DNA of 11,336 bases, from assembly GCA_031381685.1 (NCBI GenBank), contig JANMYF010000369.1, positions 1 to 11,336 on the forward strand, given 5' to 3'. The notes under the pieces were generated by a model that saw only the letters and a program-made list of their open reading frames with translations, did no database searches and had not been told where the DNA came from. Positions 1-6,380 of the stretch are shown piece by piece (position 1 is the stretch's first letter; each line of letters opens with the position of its first letter). The position numbers and the translations under genes are program-made. The stretch comes from JANLQX01 sp031381685 (lineage in GTDB: Bacteria > Actinomycetota > Acidimicrobiia > Acidimicrobiales > JANYDT01).

Positions 1-1978
1 CAGCCAGTTCACCCAGCTCATCCAGAAGAATCAGATCAAGGAAGCGAAGATCAACGTTCGCTCCAACACGATCTCCGGTGAGCTCAGCAAGCCCCTCAAG
101 GAGGGCGAGCCGACGAAGTTCACCATCAGCTACCCGGGCGAGTACGAAGACGAGCTCACCACCGCCCTGCTCGACAAGGGCGTCAAGGTCGACACCAACG
201 CCGAGCGTGAGAACGTCTGGCTGGCGATCCTCTTCCAGTTCCTCCCGATCATCGTGCTGTTCGGCCTCTTCATGTGGCTGATGAACTCGATGCAAGGGGG
301 CGGAAACCGGATCATGCAGTTCGGCAAGTCGCGTGCCAAGCTCCAGTCCAAGGACGCGCCGAAGGTCACCTTCGCCGACGTCGCCGGGGCCGACGAGGCC
401 ATCGAGGAGCTCCACGAGATCAAGGAATTCCTGGAGAACCCGGCGAAGTTCGCGGCGATCGGCGCCAAGATCCCCAAGGGCGTGCTGCTCTACGGTCCCC
501 CGGGAACCGGCAAGACCCTCCTCGCCAAGGCGGTCGCCGGCGAGGCGGGAGTCCCGTTCTTCTCGATCTCCGGCTCGGACTTTGTCGAGATGTTCGTCGG
601 CGTCGGCGCTTCCCGTGTTCGTGACCTCTTCGAGCAGGCCAAGGCCAACGCCCCGGCGATCATCTTCGTCGACGAGATCGACGCCGTGGGCCGCCATCGT
701 GGCGCCGGCATGGGCGGCGGTCACGACGAGCGCGAGCAGACCCTCAACCAGATGCTCGTCGAGATGGACGGCTTCGAAGTCCGCACCGGCGTCATCATGA
801 TCGCCGCCACCAACCGGCCCGACATCTTGGACCCCGCTCTCCTGCGACCCGGACGATTCGATCGCCAGATCAGCGTCGATCTGCCGGACCTCGAAGGACG
901 CAAGGCCGTCTTCCGGGTGCACGCCAAGGGCAAGCCGCTCGCTCCCGAGGTCGATCTCGACGTGATCGCCCGGGGTACCCCCGGCATGAGCGGCGCCGAC
1001 ATCGCCAACCTGCTCAACGAGGCCGCGCTCATCGCCGCCCGTCGCGGCAAGACCGTCATCAGCCAGTCCGAGATGGAAGCAGCCGCTGATCGCGTGATGA
1101 TGGGAGCCGAGAAGAAGTCGCGGGTCATGCCGGCCGACGAGCTCCGCATCACCGCGTTCCACGAAGCCGGGCACGCCCTGGTCGGCCACGTGCTCGAAGG
1201 CTGCGACCCCGTGCACAAGGTCACGATCATCCCCCGCGGACGCGCTCTCGGCGTCACGATCTCGCTGCCGACGGAGGACCGCTACTCACGGAGCCGCTCC
1301 GGCTTGCGTGACCTCTTGGCGATGCTCCTCGGCGGACGCACCGCCGAAGAGCTGGTCTTCGGCGTCGGAAACGTCACCACCGGAGCGTCCAACGACCTCG
1401 AACGTGCCTCGGAAATCGCTCGGGCGATGATCACGAAGTACGGCATGAGCGACGAAGTCGGTCTGCTCTCACTGAGCGCAGGTGACGCCGAGGTCTTCAT
1501 GGGACGCGACTTCGGCACCCGGATCAACTACTCCGGCGCAACCGCGGCCAAGATCGACAGCGAGCTGCGCAAGTTCCTCGACGCCGCCCACGCCACAGCC
1601 GAGGGCATCCTCACCAAGCACCGCGGTGTACTGAACAACTTCGCCGAGACGCTCCTCAAGAAGGAGACGCTCGAGAAGTCCGACATCGATGAGCTGTTCA
1701 AGGACCTTCCGAAGTGGGAGGAGAAGCCGGAATTGCCGTCGAAGCCCCAGCTGGCACCGATCGACCCGACCCCCCTCGGTGTCGCCGAGCCCGAGCTCGT
1801 CGGAGCGGCCCGCCGCACCGGGGCGCTCGGCAAGGTCCGCAACCGCGCCGGGCGTGCCTGGAAGGGTGCCAAGGAGGGTCTGCGAGGCGACGACGACGTG
1901 TCTCCGCCTCCCGCACCGTCCGGGGTCGGTCGTCCGCGACGCCCCCGCCCCCAGCTCGGCGCCGGTCCCACCAGCTGA
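1..1978 (+). CDS. ftsH: ATP-dependent zinc metalloprotease FtsH (5' partial)
   Basis: Membrane-anchored AAA+ protease that unfolds and degrades membrane and short-lived cytosolic proteins. The frame is open from base 2, so the start codon lies upstream of the window; 658 residues are visible. The first ~70 residues fit the extracytoplasmic domain, followed by a second membrane segment (about 215-292, core WLAILFQFLPIIVLFGLF). The AAA+ module shows Walker A GPPGTGKT (494-517), the pore loop region FVEMFVGVGASR, Walker B IIFVDEID (659-682) and the arginine-finger region RPGRFDR. The protease domain has the zinc site HEAGH (1160-1174) and the distal Asp in TTGASNDLERA. All key residues are intact. 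The last ~90 residues form a Pro/Arg-rich tail of low complexity, longer than the conserved core needs. An internal ATG at 254 lies inside membrane segment 2 and is not the real start. A hairpin follows the stop, so the gene probably ends its transcript here. Confidence 0.97.
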   Translation, partial: SQFTQLIQKNQIKEAKINVRSNTISGELSKPLKEGEPTKFTISYPGEYEDELTTALLDKGVKVDTNAERENVWLAILFQFLPIIVLFGLFMWLMNSMQGGGNRIMQFGKSRAKLQSKDAPKVTFADVAGADEAIEELHEIKEFLENPAKFAAIGAKIPKGVLLYGPPGTGKTLLAKAVAGEAGVPFFSISGSDFVEMFVGVGASRVRDLFEQAKANAPAIIFVDEIDAVGRHRGAGMGGGHDEREQTLNQMLVEMDGFEVRTGVIMIAATNRPDILDPALLRPGRFDRQISVDLPDLEGRKAVFRVHAKGKPLAPEVDLDVIARGTPGMSGADIANLLNEAALIAARRGKTVISQSEMEAAADRVMMGAEKKSRVMPADELRITAFHEAGHALVGHVLEGCDPVHKVTIIPRGRALGVTISLPTEDRYSRSRSGLRDLLAMLLGGRTAEELVFGVGNVTTGASNDLERASEIARAMITKYGMSDEVGLLSLSAGDAEVFMGRDFGTRINYSGATAAKIDSELRKFLDAAHATAEGILTKHRGVLNNFAETLLKKETLEKSDIDELFKDLPKWEEKPELPSKPQLAPIDPTPLGVAEPELVGAARRTGALGKVRNRAGRAWKGAKEGLRGDDDVSPPPAPSGVGRPRRPRPQLGAGPTS

Positions 1979-2034
1979 TCCGACGCCCGGAGGACGCAGT
2001 CGTCCGCCGATCACGGCACCTCGAGCATCGCAAG

Positions 2035-2078
2035 AAATGGCCCGGCCTTCGGTGAAACACCGAAAAGTCGGGCCGTTT
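2035..2078 (+). terminator. Probable intrinsic terminator after ftsH
   Basis: A hairpin lies about 57 bases past the ftsH stop. The inner stem is TTCGGTG/CACCGAA around an AAA loop. After a small internal bulge, the outer stem is GGCCCG/CGGGCC, extended by weak A-T and G-T pairs into a short TTT. The T-run is short, so termination strength is uncertain. Confidence 0.55.
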
Positions 2079-2104
2079 CGCATATCCGGGCGAGAAGCCG
2101 TCGG

Positions 2105-2110
2105 TACACT
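2105..2110 (+). promoter_or_regulatory. Possible -10 box for the phosphatase-like gene/panC unit
   Basis: TACACT matches the actinobacterial TANNNT pattern and lies 51 bases before the GTG at 2161, downstream of the ftsH terminator. No convincing -35 hexamer is visible at the usual distance (atatcc at 2082-2087), so this is a weak call based on position and the hexamer only. Confidence 0.3.
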
Positions 2111-2160
2111 CACGAACGTTCCTGCAAGTAACCATGTTCGGAACGGGCAAAGGAGCCGAC

Positions 2161-2655
2161 GTGCGAGGCAAATGGTCGAAGGGCATCGAGCCTCGGAACT
2201 TCTGTTGGGTCATCAAGGATGCGATCGCGATCTGCGAGCGACCGGGCGGGCACACCTCCAACCATCGGCGGGTCCGCCGACATGAAGAGATCATCTGGAT
2301 TCGTGAGAAGGGCTTTGCCCGCGTCGTTTCGCTCATGCCGTCGCCGCACAACCTTCACGCGTATGAGGAGCTGCACGTCCCCTACGAGCACGTCCCGTTC
2401 GGGACCCACGACGACCCCAAGATGATCGTCAGCGCCCTCTATCCGCAGATGCGCGCCTGGATTCTTCGCGGCGACAAGGTGCTCATGCACACCGACGAGA
2501 TCAACGATCGCCTCCAGGGTGTCCTCGGTGGCTATCTCCTCTATGCCGGTCTGCTCAAGACCGGGCCTGAGGCGATCTCGGTCATCGAAACGCTCTTCCG
2601 CCGCCAACTGGGCACCATCGGCCGCGAAGTGGTCGCCGCCGCGGCTTCACTCTGA
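2161..2655 (+). CDS. Dual-specificity-phosphatase-like protein lacking the catalytic Cys
   Basis: A 164-residue cytosolic protein with no membrane segment. The order of elements matches small dual-specificity phosphatases. There is an N-terminal NFCWVIKDAIAICERPG region, a helix and strand (HEEIIWIREKGFARVVSLMP, residues 41-60), a loop VPFGTHDDP (78-86) where the general acid would lie, and a P-loop-like segment VLMHTDEINDRLQGVLGGYL (107-126). In active enzymes the last segment reads HCX5R. Here it is HTDEINDR, with Thr111 in place of Cys and Arg117 kept. It is therefore probably catalytically dead or has changed function. I chose GTG 2161 because AAAGGAG (2148-2154) sits five or six bases upstream; the in-frame ATG at 2134 has no such site and would add nine residues. 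It lies 37 bases before panC and is probably co-transcribed with it. The fold call is from motif recognition and the function is unknown. Confidence 0.8.
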   Translation: MRGKWSKGIEPRNFCWVIKDAIAICERPGGHTSNHRRVRRHEEIIWIREKGFARVVSLMPSPHNLHAYEELHVPYEHVPFGTHDDPKMIVSALYPQMRAWILRGDKVLMHTDEINDRLQGVLGGYLLYAGLLKTGPEAISVIETLFRRQLGTIGREVVAAAASL

Positions 2656-2692
2656 TCCTGGCGCTCGCGGTCGTCGGCTCTTCCGTCGCACG

Positions 2693-3574
2693 ATGACGAT
2701 CGTCGAGATCCACCAGATACCGTCGTTGCGGACGCTGCTCGATGGTCATCGGCGAGAGGGCCGCACCGTCGGACTGGTACCGACCATGGGCGCACTCCAC
2801 TCCGGCCACGCATCGCTGATCCGGGCCGCCGCTTCGAGATGTGACGTCGTCGTCACCACGATCTTCGTGAACCCCCTGCAGTTCGCGCCCGCCGAGGATC
2901 TTGCCGCCTATCCCCGCGACCTCGACGGTGACCGCAAGCTCGCCACCTCGTCCGGGGCGTCGGTGCTGTTCACCCCGACCGTTTCGGAGATGTATCCCTT
3001 CGGGGCCGACCGCGTGCTCACGACCGTGTCGGTCGCCGAGATCACCGCCGTGCTGGACGGGGTCGTCCGGGCCGGCCACTTCGACGGTGTCGCCACCGTG
3101 GTGGCGAAGCTCTTCGCGATAGCCGGCACATGTTCGGCGTTCTTCGGAGAGAAGGACTGGCAGCAACTCGCCGTCGTCCGCCGCATGGCAGCGGACCTCT
3201 CCCTGCCCGTCGACATCGTCGGCTGCCCCACCGTGCGCGAGCCCGATGGGCTGGCGATGTCGAGTCGGAACCGGTACCTGTCCGCCGAAGATCGACTGCA
3301 CGCCTCCGTCGTGTGGCGGTCGCTGCAGGCCGGCGTCAAGGCCATCGCCGACGGTGAACGTGCTCCAAGTGCGGTGAGTGCCACGATGCGGGCCGTGCTC
3401 GATGCCTCGTCCGTCGTGCGGTCGGTCGACTACGCCGCGTGCGTCGATCCGCTCACGCTCGCCACGCCGTCATCGATCGATGGCGAGGTACGTCTCCTGG
3501 TCGCCGCCCACGTGGGCCGTGTCGGTGCGTCAGCCCGCCTCATCGACAACTGCGCCGCGTCCTCACCGCACTGA
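2693..3574 (+). CDS. panC: Pantothenate synthetase
   Basis: Joins pantoate and beta-alanine with ATP hydrolysed to AMP and PPi, via a pantoyl-adenylate, in the cytosol; last step of vitamin B5 synthesis before CoA. The 293-residue length is normal for the family. Visible landmarks are the HIGH-like nucleotide motif PTMGALHSGH (residues 30-39), NPLQFAPAEDLAAYPRD, the pantoate-side segment GVATVVAKLF, FGEKDWQQL (about 151-159), and the KMSKS-like AMSSRNRYLS (about 188-197). ATG 2693 is the only start that fits: the next in-frame upstream start falls inside the preceding gene. No Shine-Dalgarno sequence precedes it, so translation may depend on ribosomes leaving the upstream gene 37 bases away. 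panB and panD are not in the window. Confidence 0.95.
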   Translation: MTIVEIHQIPSLRTLLDGHRREGRTVGLVPTMGALHSGHASLIRAAASRCDVVVTTIFVNPLQFAPAEDLAAYPRDLDGDRKLATSSGASVLFTPTVSEMYPFGADRVLTTVSVAEITAVLDGVVRAGHFDGVATVVAKLFAIAGTCSAFFGEKDWQQLAVVRRMAADLSLPVDIVGCPTVREPDGLAMSSRNRYLSAEDRLHASVVWRSLQAGVKAIADGERAPSAVSATMRAVLDASSVVRSVDYAACVDPLTLATPSSIDGEVRLLVAAHVGRVGASARLIDNCAASSPH

Positions 3575-3600
3575 AGCCACTCGCCGACGCGCAATGCCGC

Positions 3601-3622
3601 CGTCCGCGCCCGCCTGCGGACG
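3601..3622. repeat. Perfect 7-bp inverted repeat in the panC downstream gap
   Basis: CGTCCGC (3601-3607) and GCGGACG (3616-3622) are exact inverted copies around an 8-base loop, 27 bases past the panC stop. It has no T-run of its own. It may protect the mRNA 3' end or be part of a larger structured element with the hairpin at 3645-3681. Confidence 0.5.
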
Positions 3623-3644
3623 TCGGAATCGCTGACGCGCAGCT

Positions 3645-3698
3645 CGGACGATTTCGCACGCACCTCCGTCCAAATCGTCCGGCAGGCCGCCTGTTTTT
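3645..3698 (+). terminator. Inverted repeat plus T-run hairpin, likely panC terminator
   Basis: CGGACGATTT (3645-3654) and AAATCGTCCG (3672-3681) form a perfect 10-bp stem with a 17-base loop. Directly after it, CAGG-CCG-CCTG (3683-3693) forms a short stem followed by five T residues (3694-3698). The second hairpin with its T-run looks like an intrinsic terminator on the plus strand. The larger hairpin may assist it, or may also serve the convergent minus-strand gene. Confidence 0.55.
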
Positions 3699-3778
3699 GC
3701 CGATCTGCGCGTGAAAACGGCCGATCTGCGCGGGGAACGGCGATTCGCGCGCGAAAACCGCTGATGCGCCCAGAACGG
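3699..3778. repeat. Degenerate ~20-bp tandem repeat, four units
   Basis: Four head-to-tail units begin at 3699, 3720, 3740 and 3760, a period of 20-21 bp. Units 1 and 2 share the exact 13-mer GCCGATCTGCGCG and end in AACG. Unit 3 (GCGATTCGCGCGCGAAAACC) and unit 4 (GCTGATGCGCCCAGAACGG) are diverged. Unit 3 contains the perfect 12-bp palindrome TTCGCGCGCGAA (3744-3755). Two isolated relatives of the unit head, GCCGACGCGCAA (3583) and GCTGACGCGCAG (3631), lie just upstream. The array fills the gap between the convergent panC and amidohydrolase genes and has no coding potential I can support. Confidence 0.6.
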
Positions 3779-3783
3779 TGTGG

Positions 3784-4992
3784 TCAGCCGAGGTGGTCCA
3801 GCGTCATGGCCACGTGCAGGGCCATACCCGTCGTCATGCACGCTTCGTCGAAGCGCACCAGGTTCGAGTGGTTCGGGGCGGCCGCATGGGTCGGGATCTC
3901 GGGAGGGCATGCCCCCAGGAACGCCATCGCCCCGGGAACCCTCTGGAGCACGTAGGAGAAGTCTTCGGCGCCCATGACCGGCTGGGGCATGCGCATGGCG
4001 CCCCGCTCGCCGAATGCCGCAGTTGCCACCCGCAGCACGTCGTCGGCGACCGCAGCATCGTTCACGGTCACGGGGAAACCGAACGTGACCTCGACCTCGG
4101 CAACTGCCTCGTGCGCGGCGGCGATGTTCTCGGCGACGCGGCGGATGCCGTCATGGAGTGCGGTCCGGGTGCGCTCCGACACCGCACGGATCGTCCCGAG
4201 GACCGTGGCAGAGTCCGGAATGACGTTGTCGGTCGTGCCCGCGGTGATCTTGCCGACGGTCACCACGCCGGGATCGAACGCATCGATGCGTCGGGTCACC
4301 ATCGTCTGGAGTGCGATGACGATCTCGCAGGCGATCGGGATCGGATCGAGCGCGTGGTGGGGCGCGGAGGCGTGACCGCCCCGCCCACGGATCACGATCT
4401 CGAACTCGTCGGCCGACGCCATCTGCGGCCCGCCCTTGATGGCGACCAGTCCCGACGGGACATTGCCGCCCACGTGGATGGCGAACGCCCTCGTCACCTG
4501 CCCGGCAGTGGTGAGGAGGCCGTCGTCGAGCATATGACGGGCACCGTGGTAGCCCTCCTCGCCCGGTTGGAACATGAAGAGCACCTGGCCCTTGATGTCA
4601 CGACGGCGCGCATGCAACATCTGGGCAGCGCCCACCAGCATGGCCACGTGCAGGTCGTGGCCGCAGGCGTGCATCTTCTCGGCGTCACCGGAACGAAAAT
4701 CGATGTCGGCGTCCTCGTGGAGCGGAAGGGCGTCGGTGTCGGCGCGGAGCAGCATCGTCGAACCATCGGCGCCGCCGTCGAGAACGGCGGTCACCCCCGA
4801 GGTGCTCGGACTCTCCTTTATCCGCAGACCAAGAGGTTCAAGCGCGTCGAGCAGGCGTTCTTTCGTCCACGGGTTCTCGAGCCCGAGTTCGGGATGGCGA
4901 TGCAGGTCACGACGCAGTGACACGGCATCGTCGAGCAGACGCTGCGCGTCGGCCCGGAGGTCCGGAAGGGCGGCGGTCAGGGCGTCGTTCAT
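3784..4992 (-). CDS. M20D-family amidohydrolase (N-acyl amino acid / hippurate hydrolase type)
   Basis: A predicted cytosolic, two-metal hydrolase of 402 residues that removes an acyl group from an amino acid or a related conjugate; the substrate cannot be read from sequence. Visible M20D landmarks are the N-terminal RRDLHRHPELGLEN (27-40), RADTDALPLHED (83-94), the metal-binding MHACGHDLHVAML (107-119; Cys110 and His112), the catalytic/metal pair in FQPGEEG (Glu145, Glu146), the lid-domain GGHASAPH, and a C-terminal GAEDFSY and HSNLV. All expected ligands are present. The frame stays open up to 5484, but homology begins near residue 20 and the upstream part overlaps the divergent gene, so ATG 4992 is preferred. 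GGAGG abuts that ATG, too close for a normal ribosome site, and a -10-like box lies seven bases upstream, so the mRNA may be leaderless. Confidence 0.9.
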   Translation of the reverse strand: MNDALTAALPDLRADAQRLLDDAVSLRRDLHRHPELGLENPWTKERLLDALEPLGLRIKESPSTSGVTAVLDGGADGSTMLLRADTDALPLHEDADIDFRSGDAEKMHACGHDLHVAMLVGAAQMLHARRRDIKGQVLFMFQPGEEGYHGARHMLDDGLLTTAGQVTRAFAIHVGGNVPSGLVAIKGGPQMASADEFEIVIRGRGGHASAPHHALDPIPIACEIVIALQTMVTRRIDAFDPGVVTVGKITAGTTDNVIPDSATVLGTIRAVSERTRTALHDGIRRVAENIAAAHEAVAEVEVTFGFPVTVNDAAVADDVLRVATAAFGERGAMRMPQPVMGAEDFSYVLQRVPGAMAFLGACPPEIPTHAAAPNHSNLVRFDEACMTTGMALHVAMTLDHLG

Positions 4993-4999
4993 CCTCCGG

Positions 5000-5030
5000 A
5001 CGATACGCCCCTCCGCGACGCCGCGCTCAA
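5000..5030 (-). promoter_or_regulatory. Candidate leaderless promoter of the M20D gene
   Basis: On the minus strand TTGAGC (5025-5030) is followed after 19 bases by TATCGT (5000-5005). Transcription would start about seven bases further on, at or next to the ATG at 4992. Both hexamers match their consensus at four of six positions. The box lies in the 121-base gap shared with the divergent S1P-lyase-like gene. I see no clear promoter for that gene in the gap. Confidence 0.4.
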
Positions 5031-5113
5031 CTGCGTCACTGGCGGTCCGGGTCTTCCCGTGGCAGGGTGCGATGGTGACATCGTCCTCCGCCGCGCCACG
5101 TCGACACCCGGCC

Positions 5114-6361
5114 ATGCCCGCCAAGGGTTCGCCGCCGTCAGACGTGCTCGATCGGCTCGAGGAATTCCGTCGCGGAGATCTCCGCTGGAAGGACGGCCGG
5201 GCCTTCTCACTCGCATACTTCGCCGGCGACGAGGCGTACGAGGTGGCCGTCGAGGCACACAAGCGGTTCGCCTCGGAGAACGCTCTGAACATGGACGCGT
5301 TCCCGTCATTACGTGCGCTTACCTCTGACGTGGTCGGCACCGTGTGCGGTCTCCTCGGCGGCGATGACGAGACGGTGGGCGTGTACACGTCGGGAGGTAC
5401 GGAAAGCATCCTCACTGCGGTGAAGGGGGCCAAGGAGTGGGGCCGCACGCGCGGAGTACATCGTCCGCGCATGGTGCTTCCCACGACGGCGCATGCTGCA
5501 TTCTCGAAGGCGGCGGACTACTTCGATGTGGAGGCGATCCGTATCCCCGTCGGCGGTGACTACCGGGCTGATCCACATGCGATGGCTGCCGCGGTGGATC
5601 AGGACACGATCCTCCTCGTGGCTTCGGCGCCCGCCTATCCCCAAGGCGTGATCGATCCCATCGATGAGATCGGCCGCCTCGCCCAGGATCACGACATCTT
5701 GTTCCACGTCGACAGCTGCATGGGCTTCACCCTCCCGTGGCTCGAGCGTCTCGGCCTGATGACGAAACCCTGGAACTTCTCCGTTCCCGGTGTCACCTCG
5801 GTGAGCTGCGATCTCCACAAGTTCGGGTATGCGTCGAAGGGTGTGTCGGTGCTGGCCCACCGGTCCAAGGATCTCCGCAAGCATCAGATCTTCATCACCA
5901 GCGACTGGCTCGGCGGGTTCTACGGGTCCGCGGCGATGCTCGGAACCCGGAGCGGAGGTCCCCTGGCATCGGCGTGGGCGGTGTTCCAGCACCTCGGAGA
6001 GGAGGGCTACCTCCGGCTGACGGAGCGTGCTTTCGTGGCGCGACAAAGGATCCAAGCCGGGCTGTCGGCGATCGACGGCATCGCCGTCCGGGGCGAGCCG
6101 GAAGCCACGCTGCTGGCGTTCGGGGCACCGGTCGGCGCAGAGAATCCGATCGACATCTACGCCGTCGCCGACCGGTTGTGGGCCGACGGTGGCTGGTACT
6201 GCGATCGCCAGACACCGCCGGACTCGCTGCACTGCACGGTCAATGCCGTGCACCTCGACGTGGCCGACGAGTTCATCGCTGCGGTTGCGTCAGCGGTGGA
6301 GTTCGTCCGGGACGGCGCCGCCGCCGGCGACCGCACGAAGGCCTACGGCACCGTCGAATAG
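5114..6361 (+). CDS. Sphingosine-1-phosphate lyase-like PLP-dependent enzyme
   Basis: A fold-type I, group II decarboxylase-like PLP enzyme of 415 residues. Family members split phosphorylated long-chain bases into an aldehyde and phosphoethanolamine, or decarboxylate amino acids. Features seen: an N-terminal GRAFSLAYFAGDE (28-40), ENALNMDAFPSLR (55-67), the cofactor phosphate region TSGGTES (about 92-98), PTTAHAAFSKAADYF, HVDSCMGF with the ring-binding Asp, and SCDLHKFGYASKG with the Schiff-base lysine at Lys236. The DLHKFGYASKG form and the N-terminal motif favour the S1P-lyase branch over glutamate or aromatic decarboxylases. No membrane anchor is present, unlike eukaryotic enzymes. ATG 5114 starts at the MPAKG motif. 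An in-frame ATG at 5072 is possible and would add 14 residues; neither has a good ribosome site. The gene diverges from the amidohydrolase. Confidence 0.82.
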   Translation: MPAKGSPPSDVLDRLEEFRRGDLRWKDGRAFSLAYFAGDEAYEVAVEAHKRFASENALNMDAFPSLRALTSDVVGTVCGLLGGDDETVGVYTSGGTESILTAVKGAKEWGRTRGVHRPRMVLPTTAHAAFSKAADYFDVEAIRIPVGGDYRADPHAMAAAVDQDTILLVASAPAYPQGVIDPIDEIGRLAQDHDILFHVDSCMGFTLPWLERLGLMTKPWNFSVPGVTSVSCDLHKFGYASKGVSVLAHRSKDLRKHQIFITSDWLGGFYGSAAMLGTRSGGPLASAWAVFQHLGEEGYLRLTERAFVARQRIQAGLSAIDGIAVRGEPEATLLAFGAPVGAENPIDIYAVADRLWADGGWYCDRQTPPDSLHCTVNAVHLDVADEFIAAVASAVEFVRDGAAAGDRTKAYGTVE

Positions 6362-6380
6362 CAGACCCGCCAGCTGTTGG

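Noticed and set aside
1469..2351. Open frames of 214 and 217 codons on the minus strand over the ftsH tail and the following gap.
   Set aside because: They are low-complexity shadows of ftsH and the phosphatase-like gene with no recognisable motif, and they cross the terminator hairpin.
3575..3783. The repeat-bearing gap as a possible CRISPR array.
   Set aside because: Units abut with a 20-21 bp period and no unique spacers, and no cas genes are in the window.
3778..4920. A 380-codon open frame on the plus strand opposite the amidohydrolase.
   Set aside because: The product is His/Gly/Arg-rich with no recognisable domain, while the minus strand holds all M20D motifs.
4993..5484. N-terminal extension of the M20D gene to 5484 on the minus strand.
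   Set aside because: It overlaps the conserved start of the divergent S1P-lyase-like gene, is Ser/Arg-rich like a shadow frame, and the family homology begins only after ATG 4992.
6362..6380. Possible terminator between the convergent S1P-lyase-like and dehydrogenase genes.
   Set aside because: The 19-base gap has only short imperfect palindromes and no T-run on either strand.
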